Below the pieces are notes generated by a model that saw nothing but the letters and a program-made list of their open reading frames with translations, did not search any database and was not told where the DNA came from. Position numbers and translations under genes: made by a program. A stretch of DNA of 64,000 nt from Puccinia triticina (lineage: Eukaryota; Basidiomycota; Pucciniomycetes; Pucciniales; Pucciniaceae): NCBI RefSeq assembly GCF_026914185.1, contig NC_070570.1:4402001-4466000 (forward strand). The letters are read 5' to 3'. Below, piece by piece: positions 1 through 9,100 of this stretch. The first letter of the stretch is position 1, and the number at the start of each line of letters is the position of its first letter.

Positions 1-1
1 T

Positions 2-490
2 GTTTTTGGCCAACAAGCCATTTTACCTTTGGATTTGGAGTTTGAAACCTTTTTAGTTATCAATTGGGACGCGGTTAAAACTACTCAGGAGCTTCTAGAA
101 GCTTGAGTCCTTCAATTGCGCCAACGGGATAAGATACTACAACTAGCGCACTCGCATTTGTTAAAAACAAGAAAACAAGCTGTCGAATACTGGAATGAAA
201 AGAAGAAACTTAGGAAACCTTTGCAAGAGAAAGAATTGGTGTTAGTTTACAATAAAAGTCTAGATTCCCAATACGGGAAACTCTTTGAGAATAAGTGGAA
301 CGGTCCTTACCGGATTCGACGACAGTTTCCCGGAGGCTCTTACGAACTAGAGGAGCTAAACGGCGCGGTTTTGTCTAGAAAATATGTGGCGGTACATGTT
401 AAACAATACAATCCTTGGGATAAAGAAGAGAATGAGGTACTTACCGCCTTGGTGACCGAAATAAACCGGGCTCATGAAGCGAAAACCTGA
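2..490 (+). pseudogene. Gypsy (Ty3) polyprotein, C-terminal tail of integrase, with one stop
   Basis: The frame enters from outside the window and runs to the TGA at 488-490. It encodes the end of a Ty3/Gypsy integrase: a basic helical stretch (WNEKKKLRKPL), then the LVLVYNKSL and KWNGPYRI motifs and a GSYELEEL segment typical of the integrase C-terminal barrel. The frame is broken once, by TGA at 104-106. In related elements as I know them an arginine codon stands here, so CGA to TGA is the likely change. The upstream part (GQQAILPLDLEFETF) is in the same frame. Reverse transcriptase, RNase H and the integrase catalytic core lie outside the window. The copy is probably not autonomous. Confidence 0.85.
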
Positions 491-918
491 AGAACTGGAG
501 CTCGGATTTGAATTCGAACCGCTAGCCATCGGATCTTCTTGTTTGATAATCGGTTCGGGTCTATGGATATTAACCTAAAAAGAATAAAGATAAAATTAAT
601 TAATAATAAAGATTAACTATTGGTAGAAGTTTTAATAGAAAGACTTACTTTTGCAAAAGAGGTACTAAATTTAACATAAAGACAAGCTCGGGCTAAGACT
701 TCCGTGTGATTTCGCGGAAGGTTTTCGTGGCAAAAGACGATATAATTGCGGAAGATATTCGTCTCTAGAGTATTGAATTCGGTTTGGGTAAAGGAATCCT
801 CGAAAACGGGACTGATTCCGTGTGGAGAAAGAACTCGAATAGCAGCCTCAAGTTCTGCAGCACGAGCTTTTTCAGAGGAATAATCATTGGGAACGAATAT
901 TGGAGACTCGAAGGACAT
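340..918 (-). CDS. Candidate spliced gene antisense to the Gypsy pol 3' end (144 aa)
   Basis: ATG at 918 opens exon 1 (918-649, 90 codons). Donor GTAAGT at 648 and acceptor TTTTTAG ending at 575 give a 74-bp intron in phase 0. Exon 2 (574-445) contains IIKQEDP and serine-rich sequence. A second GTAAGT donor at 444 and TTTCTAG acceptor ending at 375 give a 70-bp intron. Exon 3 (374-340) ends in a serine run and TAA. The three exons sum to exactly 145 codons. Exons 2 and 3 overlap the end of the plus-strand pol frame; exon 1 lies in the element's 3' region. I do not recognise the protein. IKQE fits a sumoylation consensus, which is only suggestive. The alternative is an accidental open frame. 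Confidence 0.45.
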
Positions 919-2456
919 GATGATTTAGTCTTATTTTGGTATAGTGAGGGTTGTCAGTAGGGTGGTTAGTTGATCTGGTTTGTTGGTTGAATTAGGGGAA
1001 GAAAGCTCAGCTTTTATACTCGAGAAAGGATCAGCCGCCTTCGCGAAATTTACGTGCTGTCTATGTGGAACAACTAGTGATGATCCTAAAAAGAAGCCGA
1101 TTGGATTCAAAAAGAAACATGGAGAATTCGAGCTGTGCGGAGAAGTGGTGGTCAACGAAACGCGAAATCGTCCCGATTAGTTCAAATCATAGTCAACCTA
1201 TATCACGAGTGGACCAATCCGGTGAAGTCCTGAAAAGCATACCGAGGATGAAATAGCATCAGTTCATTTGTGAAAAGTTTCTGTAGAAAGAAGAAAGCAC
1301 GTTTACGAGTTAAAACAGTGGCGAGTTGAGGAACGTTGCGCTGATGACCAATTTCGAAGGGAGCCGTGAAGAACTCGAACTAGGAAGAACTTGAAGCTGT
1401 GGGAATGATCAACTAAGGAAGCTGTGAACCAGCGAACAGCGAACAATCCTGGAAAGCTGCAATCAAATCATTCGACCTTATGAAATCTTAGCATTGGACC
1501 AATACGGCGAAGTCCTGAAAAAGCACCCCAAATGAAATTTTGAATCATCAGTTAAACTAATACAAAAGAAGGGTCTATCGATAAAAGAAATGGCTTACGT
1601 TGACGCTGTGAAATCTTTGGCAATGATCTTCGGCCGGCAAAATCGAATGATCAAATCACTGCAAAAAAAACTTGGTCAACTGCTTTCAGTTGACATGCAG
1701 AGAACTCAAGCCAAGCTGCCATTGTAACTCCACCTGAATGCACAAGTGTCTTTGTTGGCACAGTCACTGTGCAAGGTGCACAGTGACTGTGCATTAAAGC
1801 TTGGGTTGAGTCAAACCTTGAGTAAGGCTGGTGTAACACCACAAGCTTCCTCAGAGTTACCACATGTCAACTGCTCACAGTTGACACAGTTTTTTTTGCA
1901 GTGAATGCGGAATCCAAACGTGGGATCGAACTAGTCAAGTTGTAATGGACGAATTGTTAGGGTGATTGTATGGAGGGTGAAGAAGATTAGAATTTAGATT
2001 TGGAAGGTGATAATCGAACTCAGCTAAGAATCAAGAAAATCAGAACACTCAGTTTAGAAAATCCGGGTAATCCTCATAGAATGTAATCTATAAGGAGGAT
2101 TTAAATGAATATTATTGATACTATATAATTTAGATTAATAAGATTTGGCCCTAGTTCGATTAAAAGTCAGAAACAATGATAATATTCAACGTCTCAAGTA
2201 CAAAACCTCTGATCAAACGTCCATTCACGCGCACTAGGTTAACTACACCGCGGGACAGCGCACGCAAGTCGCATAATGAAATAAATTACATTTCTTAGAT
2301 ACTCAATTTTTCTCAGAATCAAGACGTTGAATCTAGCGCGTGGAGCGCGGAACTCACTTGAGGTTATAATACTCTCTTAAGCTGAAAAATTTTATTATTC
2401 TCAGTTTCAATCTTTTTAATTTTTGTCTGAGGGCAGACAACTAAGTTGGGGGAGGT
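491..2456 (+). mobile_element. Gypsy 3' internal region between pol and the 3' LTR
   Basis: This stretch separates the pol stop from a polypurine tract (GGGGGAGG, 2448-2455). It has no plus-strand gene that I can support. It hosts the antisense ORF described separately and a small inserted element at 1657-1903. A second minus-strand open frame (931-1155) is rich in Ser, Thr and Pro and lies directly upstream of the antisense start; it is probably leader sequence. Confidence 0.55.
1657..1903. mobile_element. 247-bp CACTG-ended MITE (copy 1)
   Basis: It begins CACTGCAAAA and ends TTTTGCAGTG as inverted ends. The subterminal palindromic motif GTCAACTG...CAGTTGAC lies inside both ends. The flanks repeat AAT (1654-1656 and 1904-1906), a 3-bp target duplication. 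CACTG ends with a 3-bp duplication resemble CACTA/EnSpm-type elements, but no transposase is present. A near copy lies at 33965-34231 and a longer relative at 46094-47324. Confidence 0.75.
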
Positions 2457-3270
2457 TGTGGTGAGATCAATCAATCATCAACAGCGTCAAACTAGTATAG
2501 TTTTATCCAAGTTTATTAAAGACACACAAAACTGAGACCTTAAAAAAAAAATTCAAGGGTTCCCCCTCTAAAGTCAACAAATTGCAAAAAAAAAATTCAT
2601 GGGTTTCCCATCTACAAATAGTTCAACAAAAAACAAAACATTTCACACAAAACATGAAACCACGGACGCAGAAACCTCAACCTAGCCCTCCAGCATCAGC
2701 AAAAGTGCTGTGTCCACAGGCTCACCCCCCAGCCCGCGTCAAGCGCACGGGTCAAAAAGGATGGACGTGAAGGCCCCCGGCCCGCAGCAAAGGCTGTGAC
2801 CAGTGGGGGGCCCACTCTTCAACCCCTCAAACTGCGCACGCGCGACAGCGGAGAGGTAGGGGGTCAATGATAGCTGGAATTACAGCATCTCAGATCGCCC
2901 CACCGGAAAGAACAACGACCTCCTCCTCCTTTATATCATGAGCCGCAACCCTACACACAACTAGACCAGGCCTTCCGACGCATTTGAACCCTTGTAACCC
3001 CTCCATGCCAACCAATAAACCCTTCCTCTCAACATTATTCGCCAGTTTCCAACTGACCAGCCCTCGTGGACGCCACTCACGACCTTGGTAACTCATACTC
3101 AGACGATCCGTACCCAGTACCCGGGTATTGCATTCCCAACCCTTGAATCGGACCTAATCCGGAGACTCAGGCACGCCACTCCCCTCGCATTACACAATTC
3201 ATTACCTACAACTGTTGTACTGACCAGGCCGAACCATTAAGCCCAACCCAGACCGCTACCAGAATCCCAT
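2457..3270 (+). repeat. Probable 3' LTR of the Gypsy element (right end uncertain)
   Basis: Immediately after the polypurine tract the sequence begins TGTGGTGAGA, a normal LTR start position. The stretch is C-rich and has no convincing gene. I could not find the CA end or a target duplication, and the 5' LTR is outside the window, so the right border near 3.2-3.3 kb is a guess. Confidence 0.45.
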
Positions 3271-3345
3271 CTCCCATGCACCTTGAGAGTTCTACCTACG
3301 CATTTATGGAGGCGAGCTACTTTTCACAGGGCCAGGCCGGTTATT

Positions 3346-4249
3346 ATGGCAAGCATGACGAGACCTCGGATATCCCTCGGTGTCGCTCTTTGGGTCGCTT
3401 GTCGTTTACTTTGTTTGGTGTTTCACCACAGGCCTCGTATCCACGTCTTGATCCCGCTCAAAGCGATCCTCAAGGATGCGTTCAAAAATTACCCCACACT
3501 CACCGTACGTCCGACTGATTACCTTGTCACTCTTTTCCCTAATTACCTTCCGAATCTCTTCTTTTTTCTCCCGTTCTTGGAAGAATCTCTGCCCTTTATA
3601 GGGGTGGTCACCACAGGCCTGCAGAATTACGTAGCTGTTCCTTAGCTTGAAAAGCATGTTTTTTGTACCGAGAGCGCCTTCCCTACCTGTCTCAGAAAGC
3701 CAAGCAAACGGCTAGATCGACGCACAGATGACCCTGCTGAATTCCAAAAACAAAAACCAGAAATACAAGCTGATTCATTGTTTTTCTGGGGGTTTATTTC
3801 GCACCCAATACGAAAACCAAACATTAAGTCATACTTGAGGGTATTGACGGGATTGAGCGTGATTCCGATCGTTGCGTTCGTCGGCTTCAGTTTATTTGTC
3901 GGCTCGATCTTGGTCGGGATGGGTCTGTTGTTTGTGTTCACGTGGGGAAGCGTGGTCATTGGCGGTGCCTGTTGAGTCTCCTTTATACCCCTCTCTCCCC
4001 CTCCGCCTCTCTGGACTACTGACAGCCTGGCTGGGGTTCGATCAACAACAACAGTCTTCGCATTGATGATTTCTTTGGCTTTCCTGATCGCCGCTGCCTT
4101 CTGGATCGTCCTCGGACTGTTCAACACCATCTTTGTCCTCCGATTGATGTACAACGCCCAGACGACATTTGTCCACAGAGTCAAGGTCGGCCCCTATCCC
4201 TCTCTCTTCTCTTCCCTATTGTTTCTCTTTTTTTCAGATGGCATACTGA
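3346..4249 (+). CDS. Small spliced multi-pass membrane protein, Promethin-like (208 aa)
   Basis: Proposed exons are 3346-3504, 3646-3970, 4055-4185 and 4238-4249, giving 209 codons in phase. Introns are 141, 84 and 52 bp; the last donor (GTCGGC) is weak. The N-terminus has a short hydrophobic stretch. The middle is polar. The C-terminal half is a run of hydrophobic glycine-rich segments (LRVLTGLSVIPIVAFVGFSL, then WGSVVIGGA and LIAAAFWIVLGLF) with a short hydrophilic tail ending MAY. This pattern resembles fungal Promethin/LDAF1 proteins, which act at lipid-droplet and ER contact sites. That assignment is by style only. The first exon and start are the least certain parts. Confidence 0.5.
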
Positions 4250-4530
4250 ATTCCCCGGTGATTAAAATCCTTTTAGCATAGTCCAGTGATCAGAGAATTG
4301 GTCAATCATGCCAATGAGAAGCGGCTCCATCACCAGCAGAACGGCATAAACGAAGATGCGAAATCCTCCTAAATCAGTTCCCCTGAGCCGTTCTTCGACG
4401 CGTCTCGGTGCAGTTACTCGATGAAGGGCGCGATAGCTGATTTCAGTCGCGACGGAGCACTTGAACTTAATTTCAGATGAGCAATTCCTCTCCCAACGAC
4501 TGAGTTGACAACTCACTCAGGATTTAAGCA

Positions 4531-4926
4531 CCTTACTGTCAACGCGGTCGGTACAATCAAAGCGGTTTCTGTAACTTCCGGCGAGCACCCCGGCCTGGGT
4601 CCCCAATACTCTATTGTAGTAATTCACAAGGTATGGAGAGCTCGTATCTAATCCGGGTAAACAGAAACTGACACACATGTATAGGTTAACTTTGAGCAGG
4701 TCACTGTCAACTTCGTGGTTTCCCCGACACTATCAACAACAATAGGCTAGGCTTTCGAGCGCGGTTTTCCGGCTTGCTGGTTGGTGCCCATATTCGGACA
4801 GGGCGCTATAATGTTAAAGTGAGACATTTCCATAAAAACCCACAACGGGATTGATTAAATTAACCATTAACTTGCCTTCAGGTTGTCTCAGGACGAGTAT
4901 CCGGCGCAATTGATTCTGATGGGTGA
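4531..4926 (+). pseudogene. Multi-exon gene fragment broken by a 5-bp tandem duplication
   Basis: Three exon-like blocks join in frame: about 4531-4630 (donor GTATGG), 4685-4818 (acceptor TGTATAG, donor GTGAGA) and 4882-4926 (acceptor CCTTCAG, stop TGA). The second block is interrupted where TAGGC is duplicated (TAGGCTAGGC, 4743-4752). Removing one unit restores a continuous frame through GFRARFSG. Introns are 54 and 63 bp. The protein is not recognised; beta-rich segments such as FEQVTVNFVVSP suggest an extracellular-type fold. Upstream exons were not resolved. Confidence 0.45.
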
Positions 4927-5383
4927 CATTTCTAAGACATATATTCCACGTTTTATAGATAAATTGTATTTAGATTTGCTTTTTTATGCTAAATATCAGC
5001 GCGACTAGCCTAGATATTTTATTTGCCGTGATTTCCAGGCAAGATTTCAAGCTAAAACTCTGGCGACCTCAAATAATAATAAGGGCAATCATATTGATAA
5101 AATGTCGGCCTCTTGACACCATCATCTGACTAGCAGGGACGAGATCTATATTGAGGACTTTGTGGGTTGTAGAAGTTGACCGTGAAATGAAATAAATAAG
5201 TTGCAGGGGACCACAAGGTGCATAGAGGCCTGGTAGTGGGTAGATTTGTGTGACAGGTGTCCTGCTTGACTTAGCTGAAATTGAAGATATTCATCTCATT
5301 TGAGATTGACCCGTGGCAGGGACCAGCAGTTATTTCTGAGGTCAACTCTTGAGATGTTTGAGTTTACCTTAAACAATGACCCA
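4927..5383. other. No gene seen
   Basis: AT-rich spacer between the broken gene and the inverted-repeat element. No ORF, splice-bounded exon or strong repeat supports a call. Confidence 0.5.
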
Positions 5384-6057
5384 CAGCGGCGGAGCCGCCG
5401 TGGCCTCTAGTATAATATAGTACATTACAAATTACATATTAAATATCTTTAGTACAAATCCTTTACATAAAATCTTTTCTCTCAGATTTCACATCTTTTT
5501 TATCACCCAGAAAACCTGTGATAGTCCACTCAGCAGGAATCAATCACGCCACAAATTAGCACATTAAATCATCAGTTTCACACTAAGATTCATGCTCATA
5601 CTAGGCGCATAGCCACTTCAGGCTGTTTTGTTTTCACACATATTTCCCCTCAAAGATTTGCATTCACATGTTGGTAAATCTCATCTTGGACGTGATCATC
5701 TTTCCCAAAGTAGCCATTTTATTTCACAGTATATTAATTTCTTTTCACACTACAGTAATTTCTTTTCACACTATATTAATTTCTTTTTCACACACTGATT
5801 TCTTATTTCACACTACATAAATTATTGTACATCACCAAAACCACTCTCAGACGAGTTTTCATCTATAAAAGGAGGCCTTCCTTGCCCCTTCCTGTTTCCT
5901 TTTTCCCCATGCCAGCATAAATAGTAATATTAAGAAATTACTTCCGCTTCCATCACCCATCTAAATAGTAAGATCATAATAGTAATAATTATAATATAAA
6001 TTGAAGTCATAAATTAAGAACTTGATAATACTAGAGGCCAAGGCGGCTACGCCGCTG
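5384..6057. mobile_element. 674-bp element with 33-bp terminal inverted repeats
   Basis: The left end starts CAGCGGCGGAGCCGCC and runs into GGCCTCTAGTATAAT. The right end is its reverse complement with three mismatches over 33 bp. Each GC-rich end is itself a small hairpin. The AT-rich interior has no ORF and repeats a TTTCACACTA-like motif around 5730-5820. No clear target duplication was found, so the superfamily is unknown. Confidence 0.7.
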
Positions 6058-6068
6058 CAGGTTTCAGG

Positions 6069-6270
6069 CAACGCTGAAACAAATGCAATACAAAAAATGT
6101 ATATGGTAAACATTTCACATTGAAGAGGCATACCTACATGTCTTATTTTTTGTTTTTAGCCATTATCCTGTATATAATGGCTAAAAAAAATATTTCGACA
6201 TGTAGGTATGTATCTTTGATGTGAAATGTTTACCATATACATTTCTTGTATTGCATTTGTTTCAGTGTTG
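6069..6270. mobile_element. 202-bp foldback MITE
   Basis: Almost the whole element is one inverted repeat: arms of about 90 bp around a short loop near 6170-6178. The ends are CAACGCTGAAAC and GTTTCAGTGTTG. TTTCAGG flanks both sides (6062-6068 and 6271-6277), a 7-bp (possibly 8-bp) target duplication. This would fit a hAT-type non-autonomous element. It lies 11 bp from the end of the preceding element. Confidence 0.75.
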
Positions 6271-6277
6271 TTTCAGG

Positions 6278-7111
6278 GAGAGTTTCCCACCTCACTACAT
6301 GCTATTGCTAGCATCTTGCCCCAAGCAACAGATCACCCCATTTCCCCCACCAGTGGAAAACCTGGCTATTATAGCTTTCTCCTTGTTCCTGATTCCTCAT
6401 TGGCAGCCCTGGTGCTACCCCAGTGACTGGTTGGCCATTAATTAAAATTTTGTGAGAAAACATGTTGGGATTGGACCCAACCACAATGATTTTCTCCAAC
6501 AATACACATCTCTATATAAACCTCAAATTCATTGAGAAAATTTCAGTAGAATAGCTTTAATAGATTGACAATGAGATAATGTGTGTCTTGCATTCATAGA
6601 AACAGATAACTTGCAAAGCTATGAAAAAACAGCAAATCACAACACCCATGCAACAGAGCAATGCTTGTTCAAGGAAGGAAAGAGGCACGGTAAGCAATTG
6701 GCAACACAGGTTTCTTTCGCTGCTTGATAGGGAGTGGTAATCCAGTCACTATATCTCTCTCTCATATGTTGTTTGCTGAAAAATAAAGAACTGACTGGAT
6801 AGGCTATGATTTGAGCAACCATACATTACTACTTTTCAAAAGCTTGAGCACAATTAAATTGAGAATCAGGGAGAGAACTATGTAGAGGATGGGAGGGATG
6901 TTATTTTAAGTTTAGCAAGGGTTGAGGAGGCCGATACCCTTCTTAGCATCCCAAGGAAAGACTTCAGAGTTAAGGTTAACGAGGGAGTGAGCAGAGAATT
7001 GGGAGGTTTGTGAAGGAGGAGGAGTGGACAAGACAGGATGGCTAGATGGAGGAAGAGGATTGAAGGAGGGATGAAGGATGACAGGGTTGAAAAGTTTGCA
7101 TTTGTAGCAAT
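6278..7111. other. Repeat-derived spacer, no gene seen
   Basis: Contains a TGTTGGGATTGG...CCAACAA segment and a TATATAAA motif near 6515, which could be a worn LTR or promoter, but no partner copy is in the window. The stretch near 6900-7110 is open on the minus strand and may be 3' sequence of the CNH-like gene. Confidence 0.35.
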
Positions 7112-8508
7112 TTAGGGGGGCCATGAGGGCCTCTTTGAGTGCGGGGAAGGTTCAATAATGATTGACGGAAGGGTCGACCAGGACGGGGTCCACGGGGCCA
7201 TAAAAAAGAGGGAGTTGACTCGCCGTGAGTTGTGTTCGTTGTTGGAGCGGATTCGCAGGAGAGCCCCGTTGAGCCGAGGAGGCAAGCTGCGCTCAGAATC
7301 ATTCATCCCGGCCCGGCTTGGCTTCGGGGTCAATAACGTTCCCCCTGCTGACGAGCTTCCTTGGGACGCAGCCGGGCCCCCTTGTCCGGGGATTGCTCGA
7401 GTGCCCTGATCAGGTTTGCCGACCGGCCCGACATGGTTAGCACCCGTGATGTTCGAGCAATGAGCGAGATCATCATCAATATTGAGGATCGGAGGCGGTC
7501 CGGGTTGGGAAGATCCATTCCCGCTTTCTTCAGTTGCTGCTTGTTCAAGACCAACTTGGACGGGCGCTTGGCCAAGAGCCGGATGATTTGGAGGGAGCCA
7601 ATCAGAATTCTCGGCCCTGAGCGACTGAAGGGCTGATGTGAGTGTCGTCGGGGCTACGAGTCCGAGGTGCGAGATGAAAGAGGATGCATCGGAGGCGCTG
7701 TACAAACTGCTTCGACAAGTGTCGGGTAGTTCGTAAGCCGCTGATGCGCTTGGAAGTCGACTGCCCACGGTGCTGCTACGGCGCAGGGCTGATTTTCCTG
7801 GGGATCGGGATGCCGGGCTTGCCTGATGGTTCGCAGGGGAGGCAGGTTCGCAGGAGCTTGATTTGGCCATCGTTTGACCAGGCCCCAGCTTACTGCCATA
7901 GGGCGGAGGCGGGGAGTATTGGGGTGAGTTGGATGCGGTGGGCTGTGCTTGAGGATTGGAGACGCGCTCCTTGCCCTTGTGCGGGGTGACTCGGGCCAAC
8001 GTCTTGGGCAGCCAAAAGAAATCCTCCTTTTCTTCCAGATCTTGAATTTTTTGGCAACGATTGCTCTGATCCCATCGAGCGCATAGACTGTTCAAAAAGA
8101 AAAGAGGGTGAGCCCACAATATATATGTTTTTAAAAAGATATCCTCACCTCTCAGATGATCATTCTGCCCAGCAATGGCCAGCAAGATATTGCTCCTGAC
8201 TTCGAGGACCTTCAAGCTCTTGAACCTGGTCTTTTTGATCAGGCTGATTGGCTTGACGGTATGGACCGAGCCACGGGAACAATCCGAGCTATTGGAGGAC
8301 TTGGCGAAGGCGGTAAGTGGGACAAAGTCCAGCCCGTTGTTGGTTCTGATCAGCAGGAACTTGTTGTCAAGGATCGCACCGCAGAGCGGCTGCGAGTTTT
8401 GAGAGACGGGCAGGGTGGGCGTCAAGGGGGTCAGTTTCAGGTTCATAGACGCCAGGGTTGATGCGGTGGTGTATGAGGGATTTAATCCGGGGCTAGCTGT
8501 CCTGTCAG
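7112..8508 (-). pseudogene. CNH (citron homology) domain gene fragment with frameshift
   Basis: One exon (8508-8149) encodes the start of a CNH beta-propeller: CGAILDNKFLLIRTNNGLDF, then KPISLIKKTRFK and LEVRSNILLAIAG. A 61-bp intron follows (donor GTGAGG at 8148, acceptor GAACAG ending 8088). The next exon begins RVYALDGIRAIVAKK, as expected in CNH domains. At the A6 run (T6 on plus, 8047-8052) the frame must gain one base to continue into the long Ser/Pro-rich frame that reaches 7112. The second half of the domain is not seen. CNH proteins in fungi include Rho-GEFs and GCK-type kinases; which one this is cannot be told. A homopolymer sequencing error is possible. Confidence 0.65.
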
Positions 8509-9100
8509 CTGAACGGAAAAAAAGAACAGATAGGTATTAGATGAGATGAAGGATATAAACTCGGTTGAAGGCCGTACGATGGGCAGGATCCGTGGCCTGA
8601 TTAGACGTGCCATAGGTCTCGAAGCCTGAGCAATGATTCGGAGCGCGACTGTGGTGATTGGGATTGGAGGGACGGTTGAAGGTGGATTCAAAGGGATTGC
8701 GACTTGCGGATCCGGAGAACAAGGAGGGGCCGGGCGAGGTGGGGTTGGAGTTGGAGCCCGAGGCGCGCGAGAGGAGAGTGGAGAAGAAGTTGCGCTTGCC
8801 CTACAGGAGAGCGAAGGCCCCTCGCGCGAAGCGCAAGCCTCCAATCTCTGTGAGACAGAGACCCTGCGGCCTTTGTCGACAAACTTTTGCCAGTTGGCGC
8901 CGCGCTTCGGGGCTCTGTCTGGGTGGCCTTTTTTGGACAGAGGGGCGTGCTGAAGGCGTGGCGTGGGGCGTTCTTGGTTGGTGTTTCGCCAGGGCAATGG
9001 GCGGGCGTGGTATCAGGAGCCTCCCCGTGGCAGTTACGGGTTGGCGAGGCATGGTGTGGCGAGAGGTGTGGTGCGGTGGTGCTGGTGGGTATATAAGGGG
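8509..9100 (-). other. Possible upstream exons of the CNH gene, with a GC-rich hairpin
   Basis: Minus-strand frames near 8581-8740 are rich in Asn, Pro and Ser (an NPF motif is visible) and can splice in phase to the exon starting at 8508 through a GTACGG donor near 8581. Around 8806-8865 lies a GC-rich palindromic segment sharing a roughly 15-bp core (GTCTCTGTCTCACAG on the minus strand) with 46.5 kb. A TATATAAGG motif sits near 9090. Coding status is unclear. Confidence 0.3.

Noticed and set aside
3642..4184. 180-aa minus-strand ORF
   Set aside because: It is the shadow of the plus-strand membrane-protein exons; it lacks motifs and crosses the introns.
7112..8446. A single uninterrupted 444-aa protein
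   Set aside because: The frame crosses a clear intron (8148-8088) and a homopolymer shift, so the straight translation is not the real product.
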